Part shown: one piece after another, positions 15,505-24,626 of the stretch | Layout of the letters: every line of letters begins with the position of its first letter | How positions within the stretch are numbered: position 1 is the stretch's first letter | Source of the DNA: Bacteroidota bacterium | GTDB lineage: Bacteria; Bacteroidota; Bacteroidia; Chitinophagales; Chitinophagaceae | NCBI GenBank assembly: GCA_947476145.1 | Contig: CANJPH010000009.1 | Span: 1 to 64,000 of the forward strand | Direction: 5' to 3' | DNA: 64,000 nt | Made by a program: the position numbers and the translations under genes | Notes under the pieces: generated by a model | Told to the model about the DNA's origin: nothing | What the model saw: only the letters and a program-made list of their open reading frames with translations | Database searches by the model: none

Positions 15505-17706
15505 ATGAAAAATCAATTTAATATTTTAACTATTTTTTGTTTAAGCTTAACAACACTCAACGCACAAAAACAAGTTTTGGGTTTTAGGTCCAGCGAAAAT
15601 ATTTTAAAAACCGAAAAAACATTTGATGCACAACTAAGCGCAACTAGAGTAGGAGAAAATATAAAACTACTTTCTTCCGTACCGCACCATGTTGGTTCTG
15701 TTGGAGGAAAGATGGTAGCGTCAGAAATTGCAAAAGTTTTTACCGCAGCTGGATGGGATACGAAAATTGAAACGTATCATGTGATGTTTCCAACGCCCAT
15801 TACGAGAACCTTAGAAATGACGGGGGCTACCAATTATAAAGCAAAACTAAAAGAGACACCCTTAAAAGAAGACGCAACTAGTAATCAGGCGGATCAATTA
15901 CCCACCTATAATTGTTGGAGCGCAGATGGTGATGTAACCGCAAACCTTGTTTTTGTAAACTATGGTTTACCAGAAGATTATGAAACCCTTGCGAAATATG
16001 GCATCGATGTGAAAGGAAAAATTGTCATTGCAAAATATGGTCGCAGCTGGAGAGGGATTAAACCAAAGGTTGCGCAAGAACACGGAGCCATTGGGTGTTT
16101 AATTTATTCAGATCCAATGGATGACGGCTATAGTGCAGGAGACCCCTACCCAATTGGCGCCTTTAAAAACGATCAAACCGTACAAAGAGGATCTATCATG
16201 GACATGGTTATTTATCCTGGTGATCCTACCACCCCTAATGGCGCTTCTATAGAGGGTGCTGAAAGGGTGGACCACAACGAAGCAATCAACCTATTAAAAA
16301 TACCCGTGCTTCCTATTGGTTATGGCGACGCTGCCCCGTTGTTAAAAGATATGGAAGGTCCAGTTGCGCCAAGAAGCTGGGGCGGCGGTCTTCCTATTAC
16401 CTATCATATTGGACCTAGTAAATCAATGGTGCATTTAAAATTATCCTTTGATTGGAAAATAAAACCAGCGCTTAATGTGATCGCAACTATTAAAGGCAGC
16501 GAATTTCCAGATCAATGGATTATAAGAGGAAACCACCATGATGGTTGGGTAAACGGCGCAGCCGATCCAATTAGCGGAATGGCTTCTGAATTAGAAGAAG
16601 CCATTGCTATTGGTGCGTTGGTAAAACAAGGATGGAAACCAAAAAGAACATTGGTGTATTGTGCTTGGGATGCAGAAGAGCCGGGATTAATGGGCTCAAC
16701 CGAGTGGGTAGAAAATCACGCAGCAGAATTACAAGCAAAAGCGGTTGCCTATATTAACTCTGATGGAAACGGAAGGGGTTTTTTAGGCGCACAGGGTTCT
16801 CACGCCTTCGCGCCGTTGATTACAGAAATTAGTAAAACAGTTAAAGACCCAGAAACGGGTGTCTCTCTTTTTGAAAGATCAAAAGCGTCTAGAGCGGCAA
16901 ATGCAATAGGTGCCAGCGCAAAAAAAGAAGCCTATGAGTCTTCACAATATCCATTAGGCGCCATGGGCTCGGGTTCTGATTATTCATCATTTATACAACA
17001 CCTAGGTGTACCCTCTTTAAACATTGGGTTTGGGGGCGAAGACGAGGGAGGTGAATACCACTCTATTTACGACTCCTATGATATGTATAAGCGATTTAAA
17101 GACCCCAGTTTTGTTTACGGAGTAACACTTGCCCAAACAACAGGAAGAGTTGTGTTGCGCCTCGCAGACGCAGATGCACTTCAATTTGATTTCACAGATT
17201 TACACAAAACAGTAAAAGGATATGTGGGTGAGTTAATGAAAAACGTAGATCAAATGCGCGAAACAGCAAAGATTGAAAACACGCTGGTGAACAACAAGGT
17301 TTATATTTATGCAGCAGACCCCACTGATCATTTAAAAACAATGCAGGCGGTTGCAGAAGTACCCTATTTAGATTTTTCGCCCTTATTAAATGCGTTGGGA
17401 AGCTTAGAAAAAGCAGCAACACATGCCGAAGAAGCTAAAAAAACACCAGACCTTAAAAAACTAGCGGAGATCAATGTAAAATTATTCACAGCCGAACAAC
17501 AGCTCCTCACCAGCGCAGGGTTACCGCGTCGCTCCTGGTATAAACATAGTTTATACGCCCCTGGTTTTTATACCGGCTATGGTGTTAAAACAGTGCCCGG
17601 TGTAAGAGAAGCGATTGAACAAAAAAACTGGAAAGAAGCAGCCGAACAAATGGGCGAGGTTGCAAAAGCAATTGAACGACTTGCTGTTTATTTAGAACAA
17701 TTATAG
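15505..17706 (+). CDS. secreted M28B family metallopeptidase (glutamate carboxypeptidase II-like)
   Basis: A 733-aa exported zinc peptidase. A signal peptide (about residues 1-20, ending TTLNA) precedes a helical segment, and a PA-type insert (about 140-300) contains DVKGKIVIAKYG and GAIGCLIYSDP. The M28 catalytic domain has NHHDGWVNGAADPISG near residue 345 and WDAEEPGLMGSTEW near 390, giving the His/Asp and Glu-Glu zinc and catalytic residues. A further histidine is in GEYHSIYDSYD. The C-terminal ~150 residues resemble the transferrin-receptor-like dimerisation domain of the GCPII/PSMA group. It probably trims peptides in the periplasm or outside the cell; the exact substrate is unknown. 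The stop lies 9 bp before the uvrB -7 element. Confidence 0.9.
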   Translation: MKNQFNILTIFCLSLTTLNAQKQVLGFRSSENILKTEKTFDAQLSATRVGENIKLLSSVPHHVGSVGGKMVASEIAKVFTAAGWDTKIETYHVMFPTPITRTLEMTGATNYKAKLKETPLKEDATSNQADQLPTYNCWSADGDVTANLVFVNYGLPEDYETLAKYGIDVKGKIVIAKYGRSWRGIKPKVAQEHGAIGCLIYSDPMDDGYSAGDPYPIGAFKNDQTVQRGSIMDMVIYPGDPTTPNGASIEGAERVDHNEAINLLKIPVLPIGYGDAAPLLKDMEGPVAPRSWGGGLPITYHIGPSKSMVHLKLSFDWKIKPALNVIATIKGSEFPDQWIIRGNHHDGWVNGAADPISGMASELEEAIAIGALVKQGWKPKRTLVYCAWDAEEPGLMGSTEWVENHAAELQAKAVAYINSDGNGRGFLGAQGSHAFAPLITEISKTVKDPETGVSLFERSKASRAANAIGASAKKEAYESSQYPLGAMGSGSDYSSFIQHLGVPSLNIGFGGEDEGGEYHSIYDSYDMYKRFKDPSFVYGVTLAQTTGRVVLRLADADALQFDFTDLHKTVKGYVGELMKNVDQMRETAKIENTLVNNKVYIYAADPTDHLKTMQAVAEVPYLDFSPLLNALGSLEKAATHAEEAKKTPDLKKLAEINVKLFTAEQQLLTSAGLPRRSWYKHSLYAPGFYTGYGVKTVPGVREAIEQKNWKEAAEQMGEVAKAIERLAVYLEQL

Positions 17707-17715
17707 GATAGGACG

Positions 17716-17723
17716 TACCTTTG
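17716..17723 (+). promoter_or_regulatory. uvrB -7 promoter element
   Basis: TACCTTTG is an exact TAnnTTTG match, ending 3 nt before the uvrB ATG. A TTG at 17691-17693, inside the end of the upstream gene, is 22 nt away and could be the -33 element. It predicts a leaderless mRNA. Confidence 0.6.
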
Positions 17724-17726
17724 CGT

Positions 17727-19772
17727 ATGCCTTTTCAACTACAATCTATTTATACCCCCTCGGGAGATCAACCTACTGCAATTGCACAGTTGACCGAGGG
17801 GGTTTTAAATGGAGATAGGTACCAAACACTTTTAGGAGTTACGGGTAGCGGTAAAACTTTTACCATTGCAAATTTGATCCAAAATGTACAACGCCCCACA
17901 CTGGTGCTTACACACAATAAAACCTTGGTGGCGCAATTGTATGGTGAGTTTAAAAGTTTTTTCCCCGACAACGCGGTGGGTTATTTTGTTTCCTATTATG
18001 ACTATTATCAACCAGAGGCGTACCTGCCTACATCTGGAGTGTACATTGAAAAAGACTTAAGCATTAATGAAGAGCTAGATAAATTAAGATTACAAGCCAC
18101 TGCGCAATTATTAAGTGGACGTCGTGATATTATTATTGTTGCGAGCGTGAGCTGCATTTATGGTATGGGCAATCCCGCGGAACTAGAAAATGGGATTATC
18201 AGAATTCATAAAGGTCAACCACTTCCGCGCCAAGCCTTTTTACACGCTTTAGTGAATGCGCTTTATCACCGCACGGTTACAGATTTTGACCGCGGTGGAT
18301 TTAGGGTGAACGGAGATACAGTGGATATAAGATTACCCTATGTTGATTATGGATACCGTATTACCTTTTTTGGTGACGAGATAGAAGAAATTGAAACCAT
18401 TGAAATTGAAACCGGAAAACGAATAGAGCCAATGGAAAATGCGGCGATCTTTCCCGCGAATTTATATTTAGCACCCAAGGATATGGTGCAACAAATTATT
18501 TATGAAATTCAGGACGAGATGCGCGCACAAGTGGAGTATTTTAAAAACGTGGGTAAACACCTGGAAGCCGCAAGGATAAAGGAGCGTGTGGAATATGATA
18601 TTGAAATGATTAGAGAGCTAGGATACTGTACGGGTATTGAAAATTACTCTCGATTTTTTGATAGACGCGTACCAGGTACAAGGCCCTTCTGTTTGTTGGA
18701 TTATTTTCCAAAAGATTTTTTATGTGTGATAGACGAGAGTCATCAAACCATTCCACAAATCAGTGGGATGTATGGTGGAGACAGAAGTAGAAAAATGAAT
18801 TTGGTGGAATATGGTTTTAGATTACCTAGCGCCATTGACAACAGGCCGCTTAATTTTAATGAATTTGAAAATTTTATTGGACAGTCTATTTTTGTGAGCG
18901 CGACACCAGGAGAATATGAACTAGAAAAAACGGGCGGACTTATTGTGGAACAAGTAGTTAGACCAACAGGATTATTAGATCCACCCATTGAAGTGCGCCC
19001 CACTAAAAATCAAATTGATGATTTGTTAGATGAAATTGCCATGCAGGTAGAAAAAGGAGATCGCGTATTGGTCACCACACTCACTAAAAAAATGGCGGAA
19101 GAAATGGATCGCTTCTTGCAAAAAATTCAAATTAAGTCTAAATATATTCACAGTGATATTGATGCCCTAGAGCGTGTTGAAATTTTAAGGGAACTAAGAC
19201 TTGGGATTATTGATGTGTTGGTGGGCGTCAACTTATTAAGAGAAGGCTTAGATCTTCCAGAAGTGTCTCTGGTGGCGGTTTTGGACGCAGACAAAGAAGG
19301 ATTTTTAAGAAACGAAAAATCACTTACACAAACCGCAGGACGTGCGGCACGTAATGTAAATGGTCGTGTTATTTTTTATGGAGACAGCGTTACCAAAAGC
19401 ATGCAACGTACCATTGATGAAACCAATCGCCGTCGCATCAAACAAACCAAATACAATGCAGAACACAATATCACACCTACCACGGTAGTGAAAAGCATTG
19501 AACAGGTGATGGCACAGGGCTCGGTGTTAGATATTAAGGGTTATACCCTTAACAACATGAATGTACGCACCACCGACGAAATAAATATATTAGCAGAGGA
19601 CAGCACAAAATATAGTGAATTTAAAACGATACCACAGATAGAAAAAGCGATTAAGGATACTAAAAGACAAATGGATAAATTTGCAAAAGCAATGGATTTT
19701 ATGGAAGCCGCTAAAACAAGAGATGAAATGTTTTTATTAGAAGCGCAGCTAGAAAAAATGAAAAACGCTTAA
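17727..19772 (+). CDS. uvrB: excinuclease ABC subunit UvrB
   Basis: A 681-aa helicase-like damage-verification subunit of nucleotide excision repair, acting with UvrA and UvrC. Walker A GVTGSGKT is at residues 37-44. The beta-hairpin region has YYDYYQPEAYLP near 90, the helicase motif is VIDESHQT, and helicase motifs V/VI appear in GVNLLREGLDLPEVS and QTAGRAARN. The C-terminal UVR motif (about 640-680) is present. A TTG two codons upstream is possible. I prefer the ATG at 17727 because the TTG overlaps an exact -7 element. Full length and intact. pnuC follows 31 bp later. Confidence 0.97.
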   Translation: MPFQLQSIYTPSGDQPTAIAQLTEGVLNGDRYQTLLGVTGSGKTFTIANLIQNVQRPTLVLTHNKTLVAQLYGEFKSFFPDNAVGYFVSYYDYYQPEAYLPTSGVYIEKDLSINEELDKLRLQATAQLLSGRRDIIIVASVSCIYGMGNPAELENGIIRIHKGQPLPRQAFLHALVNALYHRTVTDFDRGGFRVNGDTVDIRLPYVDYGYRITFFGDEIEEIETIEIETGKRIEPMENAAIFPANLYLAPKDMVQQIIYEIQDEMRAQVEYFKNVGKHLEAARIKERVEYDIEMIRELGYCTGIENYSRFFDRRVPGTRPFCLLDYFPKDFLCVIDESHQTIPQISGMYGGDRSRKMNLVEYGFRLPSAIDNRPLNFNEFENFIGQSIFVSATPGEYELEKTGGLIVEQVVRPTGLLDPPIEVRPTKNQIDDLLDEIAMQVEKGDRVLVTTLTKKMAEEMDRFLQKIQIKSKYIHSDIDALERVEILRELRLGIIDVLVGVNLLREGLDLPEVSLVAVLDADKEGFLRNEKSLTQTAGRAARNVNGRVIFYGDSVTKSMQRTIDETNRRRIKQTKYNAEHNITPTTVVKSIEQVMAQGSVLDIKGYTLNNMNVRTTDEINILAEDSTKYSEFKTIPQIEKAIKDTKRQMDKFAKAMDFMEAAKTRDEMFLLEAQLEKMKNA

Positions 19773-19803
19773 TCCCTGATTCAAAGATCAAACCTAAAAC
19801 AAC

Positions 19804-20430
19804 ATGTCAGAAATAGTAGAAGCAATATATAAGGGATTAATGCAAACTGGCTGGGTGGAGGCGATTGCAGTGATAGCGGGCATTGTGTCTGTTTGGTATA
19901 GTAGAAAAGAAAACGTGTTGGTTTTCCCAACAGGCTTGGTTAATACTACTTTTTATATTTACCTAAGTTATAAGGGACACCTATTAGGAGAAGCAAGCGT
20001 TAACTTATATTATACCATTATGAGTTTTTATGGTTGGTATTTATGGACGCGAACAAAAGAAGATCACCAAACACCGTTATTGCAAATTACCACGAGCACA
20101 ACCAACCAGTGGCTACAACAAATAGGATTCTTTACAACCTTTTACCTAGTTATCTATGCATCACTTTCTTATGCTAAAACCGCATTTGCACCTGAAGCCA
20201 TTCCTTGGGCCGACGCTTTTGCAAGCGCCACCGCCTATACAGCAATGTGGTTAATGGCAAAGAAAAAAGTAGAGAGCTGGATTTGGTGGATACTTACTAA
20301 CATCGCATCCATACCGCTATATTTTATAAAAGGATATGCTTTTACGAGCGTACAATTTTTAGTATTGTTATTTTTGGCGATTGCGGGTTGGCGGTCTTGG
20401 TATAAAAAAGCAACCCTACAAAAAGCGTAG
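19804..20430 (+). CDS. pnuC: nicotinamide riboside transporter PnuC
   Basis: A 208-aa inner-membrane protein with about seven hydrophobic segments. The conserved PnuC features are GIVSVWYSRKENVLVFPTG near residue 25, NLYYTIMSFYGWYLW near 62 and the C-terminal IWWILTNIASIPLYFIKG near 160. PnuC moves nicotinamide riboside across the inner membrane by facilitated diffusion. The next gene, 26 bp downstream, encodes the kinase that traps it as NMN, which strongly supports the assignment. No NAD or TPP riboswitch fits in the 31-bp gap after uvrB, so the pair is probably read through from uvrB. Confidence 0.93.
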   Translation: MSEIVEAIYKGLMQTGWVEAIAVIAGIVSVWYSRKENVLVFPTGLVNTTFYIYLSYKGHLLGEASVNLYYTIMSFYGWYLWTRTKEDHQTPLLQITTSTTNQWLQQIGFFTTFYLVIYASLSYAKTAFAPEAIPWADAFASATAYTAMWLMAKKKVESWIWWILTNIASIPLYFIKGYAFTSVQFLVLLFLAIAGWRSWYKKATLQKA

Positions 20431-20456
20431 TTTATTTAAAGCATCAAATCAAAAAA

Positions 20457-20987
20457 ATGCAGACACTTAAAAAAATTGTTGTTTTGGGTCCAGAGTCCAC
20501 CGGCAAATCTTCACTATGTGAAGCACTAGCAAAGCACTATAATACAAATTGGTGTCCCGAATACGCGCGTCAATATCTATCTGAAAACGGAACAGATTAT
20601 TCTTATGAAAACCTTCTTACCATTGCCAAGGGTCAACTAAATGACGAGGACGAATATGTGCAAAAGACAAAGGACTTGTTAATAATTGACACAGATATGT
20701 ATGTGATGAAAGTGTGGTGTGAATATGTGTTTAATAACTGCCACCCATTTATTTTAGAAAAAATAAATGAAAGAAAATATGACGCCTATTTGTTGTGTGA
20801 TATCGATCTTCCCTGGACTGCCGACGAAATGCGCGAATATCCAAACGAGGGGCCACGCAAGGAATTGTTTACGATTTATAAAGAAATGCTAATGAATCAA
20901 AAAACGCCCTGGGGTATTGTAAGTGGAACAGGAGTGGAGAGAACTCAAAATGCAATTGCTTTGATAACAAAGTTAGCGGGAGCCTAA
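20457..20987 (+). CDS. nicotinamide riboside kinase (NadR C-terminal-domain-like ATPase)
   Basis: A 176-aa P-loop kinase with Walker A GPESTGKS at residues 11-18. CPEYARQYL, LLIIDTDMYV and DIDLPWTADEMREYPN are typical of the ribosylnicotinamide kinase domain of NadR. The E. coli DNA-binding and NMN-adenylyltransferase domains are absent, so this protein should only phosphorylate nicotinamide riboside to NMN. A separate adenylyltransferase (NadD-type) is needed to finish NAD. Its position 26 bp after pnuC gives a complete uptake-and-trap module. It is convergent with mtgA. Confidence 0.9.
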   Translation: MQTLKKIVVLGPESTGKSSLCEALAKHYNTNWCPEYARQYLSENGTDYSYENLLTIAKGQLNDEDEYVQKTKDLLIIDTDMYVMKVWCEYVFNNCHPFILEKINERKYDAYLLCDIDLPWTADEMREYPNEGPRKELFTIYKEMLMNQKTPWGIVSGTGVERTQNAIALITKLAGA

Positions 20988-21030
20988 CAAAGAAAAAACA
21001 AAGTTTTACATTGAAGCAGTATGTTATGCT

Positions 21031-21726
21031 TTATTTATTTTTTAATAGTGCATCAACATCTTCATCGCCTTCAATATTATTCATCTCTCTTAATATTTGC
21101 GGATAGCGCCAAGCAACGCGCTTGGTCATAGGCACAGCGGTGAATTTTTTAGGATTGGGAAAACCCGCAACAATCATTGCTGCCTCGGCCCTTGATAAAC
21201 TATGAGCAGGCTTGTGAAAATAATATTGAGCAGCAGCCTCTACCCCAAAACAACCCGGTCCCGTTTCAATCACATTTAAATACACTTCTAAAATTCTTTT
21301 TTTACCCCAGATTTTTTCAATTAAAAAGGTGAAATAAAATTCTGGTATTTTGCGAATGTACTTATCATAACTGCCCCCCTGCCACAAGAAAACGTTTTTG
21401 GCAGTTTGTTGAGAAATAGTGCTAGCGCCACCCCCAAATGGAATTTTTGATTTCTTATTTTTCTTTTTTGGGTGTAAGCTTTTTTCCATCGCATCCCAAT
21501 CAAATCCACTATGGTCAGTAAAAGACTGATCTTCACTTGCAATGGCAGCTAGTTTGATATTATAACCCATTTCCCCCCAGCTTACATAATCACGCTTTAG
21601 CCCCAAGCCAAAGGCGTTGGTAATTTGTGTTATGGTAACGGGCGGCTCCACAAAAATAATCAGCAGTATATAAACAAAGGAAGCAATAAGTAAGTAAAAA
21701 AACCACTTTAATATTTTTTTAATCAC
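21031..21726 (-). CDS. mtgA: monofunctional biosynthetic peptidoglycan transglycosylase
   Basis: A 231-aa membrane-anchored GT51 glycosyltransferase that polymerises lipid II into glycan strands. One N-terminal transmembrane helix (about 8-27) is followed by the GT51 domain. The catalytic Glu is E65 in ASEDQSF, and GGASTISQQTAKNVFLW and KKRILEVYLNVIETGPG (second catalytic Glu) follow. No transpeptidase domain is present, so it is the MtgA type. The start is GTG at 21726, with no nearby ATG. It starts 8 bp after the stop of a secreted unknown protein, so the two are co-transcribed. Confidence 0.93.
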   Translation of the reverse strand: MIKKILKWFFYLLIASFVYILLIIFVEPPVTITQITNAFGLGLKRDYVSWGEMGYNIKLAAIASEDQSFTDHSGFDWDAMEKSLHPKKKNKKSKIPFGGGASTISQQTAKNVFLWQGGSYDKYIRKIPEFYFTFLIEKIWGKKRILEVYLNVIETGPGCFGVEAAAQYYFHKPAHSLSRAEAAMIVAGFPNPKKFTAVPMTKRVAWRYPQILREMNNIEGDEDVDALLKNK

Positions 21727-21734
21727 GGTTGTAA

Positions 21735-22286
21735 TTATATGATTTGAACGCTAAAGCGTTTACCAATGGGTCTATAATTGGGATGTGTTTTGCGTTGTAG
21801 TTTTCCCAACAACCAAGTTACCACCCCTCCTGCAATTTGTGGAAGATTGCGATTGCTAAAAACGGGCTCCTTTTTAATAATAGAATTGGAAATATTTAAC
21901 CCTGCATAAAGGGGACCCGCAACCTGCAACAAGGCACCACTTGTAAATACACTTGTATAATGTCCTTTCTCCATTGAAAAGCCAATGATCTCGTTAACGT
22001 GAAGTCTCGTGGGCCCCACCCTTAATGTGTCTTCGGCATATGTGCCATAAGATGTCATGATGGGTTGCAAAGCGAATTGATTTACTTGAATAGAGTCTTC
22101 TTTCACCCAATCCACATAACCCGTAATCCATTGTTGATTTACGAATTTAAATTTAATGTAGCTGCCACTTGTAAACGAACGAACAATAATACCCTTTTCT
22201 TTTAAGGCCAATAATTTACCACCCTGTGCACTTGCGTTGTCCATTAAAAAAAGAAGTAGGAATAAAAGCGTTGTAATTTTTTTCAC
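21735..22286 (-). CDS. secreted hypothetical protein upstream of mtgA
   Basis: A 183-aa protein with a signal peptide (about residues 1-20, ending NASA). I do not recognise a family. The mature part reads as beta-rich (IIVRSFTSGSYIKFKFVN, WITGYVDWVKEDSIQVN) with short hydrophobic stretches in the second half (GALLQVAGPLYAGLN, IAGGVVTWLLGKL), which might associate with the membrane. The C-terminus is basic. The start is GTG at 22286. It is 8 bp upstream of mtgA in the same operon, which suggests, but does not prove, a cell-envelope role. It is separated from the LysE gene by about 95 bp with no clear promoter match. Confidence 0.7.
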   Translation of the reverse strand: MKKITTLLFLLLFLMDNASAQGGKLLALKEKGIIVRSFTSGSYIKFKFVNQQWITGYVDWVKEDSIQVNQFALQPIMTSYGTYAEDTLRVGPTRLHVNEIIGFSMEKGHYTSVFTSGALLQVAGPLYAGLNISNSIIKKEPVFSNRNLPQIAGGVVTWLLGKLQRKTHPNYRPIGKRFSVQII

Positions 22287-22381
22287 AGTACAATTTACTA
22301 ACTAATCTTTATAATAAGTATGTTCTATAATAGATACCCCTTGTAAAATTGTTAAAAACCGACGCCTAAACAAGGCCCCTC

Positions 22382-23023
22382 CTAATAGGTAAGCGCACCA
22401 TAAAAAAGAACTGCACTAAAAACGAGTATAATAATTCCCGAAACGCGATTTACCCAAATCAAGGTTTTTTCGGTAAGCCTTGGCCTTAACGTTCCCGCCA
22501 GCACCACTTTGGCAAGGTCTGATATTAAAACAAAAAGCAAGCAGGTTCCAAAAACCAATAACTTATATACAAGGGGGTTGTTGGTTTCGGATGCACTTGT
22601 GCCAATAGCTGCTGTCCAAGCAAACCAAAATAAAAAAACATTTGGGTTAAGGGTGTTCATTAAATAGCCCGATATAAAAATCCCCACTAAGTCTCGCCTG
22701 CGCAATTGTTTTTCACCGTCTTCCCTTTCCTTATCAATAGAAATTTTCTTAAACAACAAGGTGTACAATCCCATTATCAATAAGAATCCAGCACCCACCA
22801 TGGCAATGATGGCTTTGTGGGCGATGACAATCGCAAACAACTGCGTAAATACATTACAAATAATAAGTAAAGAAATATCGCTTGCAGAAACCCCTGCTAC
22901 AAAAACAAAACCTGCGCTTTTGCCGTTGGTTAAGCTTTGTTTTAGAATGGCAAAAATGATTGGACCGATTGAAATGCTTAGTATGATTCCAAGCAACAAG
23001 CCCTTGACGATAGGTGCAATCAT
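22382..23023 (-). CDS. LysE/RhtB family exporter
   Basis: A 213-aa inner-membrane protein with six hydrophobic segments. The LysE-family opening GLLLGIILSISIGPIIFAILKQSL and an NTLNPNVFLFWFAW segment near residue 112 are present. The family exports amino acids or related small molecules. The gene starts 1 bp after the stop of a GH3 protein, so the two are translationally close and one transcript. As GH3 enzymes make acyl-amino acid conjugates in plants, pairing with an amino-acid exporter is suggestive, but the substrate here is unknown. Confidence 0.88.
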   Translation of the reverse strand: MIAPIVKGLLLGIILSISIGPIIFAILKQSLTNGKSAGFVFVAGVSASDISLLIICNVFTQLFAIVIAHKAIIAMVGAGFLLIMGLYTLLFKKISIDKEREDGEKQLRRRDLVGIFISGYLMNTLNPNVFLFWFAWTAAIGTSASETNNPLVYKLLVFGTCLLFVLISDLAKVVLAGTLRPRLTEKTLIWVNRVSGIIILVFSAVLFYGALTY

Positions 23024-23024
23024 A

Positions 23025-24545
23025 TTAATGTATTGAAATAAAGTTTTTCCAATCTTTCAAAAGATCACCTTTTAATACTCTTGGAAATTTATGTTGTCCA
23101 CCTACTTTTCCCTTGCTTTCTAAAAAAGACATAAATGTTTTTTCAGACAAAATGGTAATGCGAACGTCTTTTAAAGCGCTTTTTCTTTCAACAGCATAAT
23201 CATCGTTCAACAAAATTAATTGATCATCAATTTTTTTAATTAATAGCTTTTCATCTACTGCCTGATCACAAGCAACATACCAATGGTGTGCAAATAAATT
23301 ATCTGCGGGCACTCCGGTCACGCAATATTCTGGAATGGAAATATTTAAATCTTCACATACTACTTGTATTGCCTTGTTCATGTTGTCTACACTTAGGTGT
23401 TCCCCTACAAGACTTAAAAAATGTTTCGTTCTCCCTGTAATAATAATTTCTGCGCGCGCTTTATCAATGAACCTAATGGTGTCTCCAATTAAATATCTCC
23501 AAGCACCCGCTACGGTACTTATTAAAACCGCATAATCTTTTCCTTCTTCTACTTCATGAATCATAAGTGCTTGCGGCGCTTCTATCATATCTCCATTTTC
23601 ATCAAAATTATTTTCATCAAAGGGAACAAATTCAAAAAAAATATGCTGATTGTAGGAAAGGCGCATTCCCTTTGCGTTTTGCTTGTCCTGCCAAGCCAAA
23701 AAACCCTCACTTGCTAAATAAGTTTCCACATAGGTAATGGGCTTTCCCAATAATTTTTCAAAACCTACTTTATAGGGTTCAAAACTTACTCCCCCGTGAA
23801 CAAAAAAAGTTAAGTTGGGCCATATTTCGTGTATATTTTTGACCTTATACTTTTCAATTACCATTTCAAGACACATTTGAATCCAAGCAGGGACACCTGC
23901 CAAAAAACCAATATCCCAATTGGGTGCCTTTTCAACAATATCAACTAGTTTTTTATTCCAATCTTTTTCTTTGGCTATTTTTTTGCCTGGTTTATAAAAG
24001 GGTTGGAACCAAAAAGGAGATTTTTTTGCGGTAATTCCACTAAGGTCCCCTGCATAATAACCGGGTCCTTTTTGTAAATCAGTGCTACCTCCTAATGTGA
24101 GCATCCCACTCCCAACAGCGCTTAGTGAAATACCCTGATACGTTAACAAGCTGAGTAGCTGTTTGATCATAATCACCTTATTGCCCTTGAGTAAATCATT
24201 GGTGATGGGTATATATTTACTAGCCGACTCGCTGGTTCCACTACTTAGGGCAAAATATTTAATTTTTCCAGGCCAACAAATATCGGCTTCTCCTTCTAGC
24301 GTCTTGTGCCACCAATCCTTGTATATTTTGCTGTAAGAATAAACAGGCACTTTTAGTTGAAACATTTTTTCAACCCGCTTGCTTTGTAAAATTTGTTCAA
24401 AACCGAAGGCCTGACCAAAAGCAGTATAGCGGGCTCTACGCAATAGCTTTTTAAGCACACGTAGTTGAGATCTTTGGGGGCTCCTTTGAGGAATTCCCAA
24501 AGCCTTATTCAGATTTTTTGGCAAGTTAATCTCGAAAATAGGCAT
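23025..24545 (-). CDS. GH3 family acyl-adenylating protein (paralogue A)
   Basis: A 506-aa protein of the GH3 (auxin-responsive promoter) family, ANL-type enzymes that adenylate carboxylic acids and transfer them to amines in plants. The ATP-binding motif SSGTSESASK is at residues 101-110. The substrate-side motif ETYLASEGF and the hinge motif WRYLIGDTIRF follow, and the C-terminus ends in the conserved KGKVGGQHKFPR stretch, so catalysis looks intact. The role in Bacteroidota is not established. It heads an operon with a LysE exporter. A -7-like TATTTTTG (24582-24589, minus) is 36 nt upstream. The window also holds a second GH3 gene at 44644-46155. Confidence 0.88.
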   Translation of the reverse strand: MPIFEINLPKNLNKALGIPQRSPQRSQLRVLKKLLRRARYTAFGQAFGFEQILQSKRVEKMFQLKVPVYSYSKIYKDWWHKTLEGEADICWPGKIKYFALSSGTSESASKYIPITNDLLKGNKVIMIKQLLSLLTYQGISLSAVGSGMLTLGGSTDLQKGPGYYAGDLSGITAKKSPFWFQPFYKPGKKIAKEKDWNKKLVDIVEKAPNWDIGFLAGVPAWIQMCLEMVIEKYKVKNIHEIWPNLTFFVHGGVSFEPYKVGFEKLLGKPITYVETYLASEGFLAWQDKQNAKGMRLSYNQHIFFEFVPFDENNFDENGDMIEAPQALMIHEVEEGKDYAVLISTVAGAWRYLIGDTIRFIDKARAEIIITGRTKHFLSLVGEHLSVDNMNKAIQVVCEDLNISIPEYCVTGVPADNLFAHHWYVACDQAVDEKLLIKKIDDQLILLNDDYAVERKSALKDVRITILSEKTFMSFLESKGKVGGQHKFPRVLKGDLLKDWKNFISIH

Positions 24546-24614
24546 CTACAAAATCAGGGTTTTATTCTTTAAGATTATATACAAAAATAGGAATGTTATT
24601 CCACCAAACGAAGT

Positions 24615-24622
24615 TACTTTTG
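24615..24622 (+). promoter_or_regulatory. IMPase gene -7 promoter element
   Basis: TACTTTTG is an exact TAnnTTTG match ending 4 nt before the ATG at 24627. No good -33 TTG is visible. It lies in the 81-bp divergent region with the GH3 gene and predicts a leaderless mRNA. Confidence 0.6.
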
Positions 24623-24626
24623 CGAT

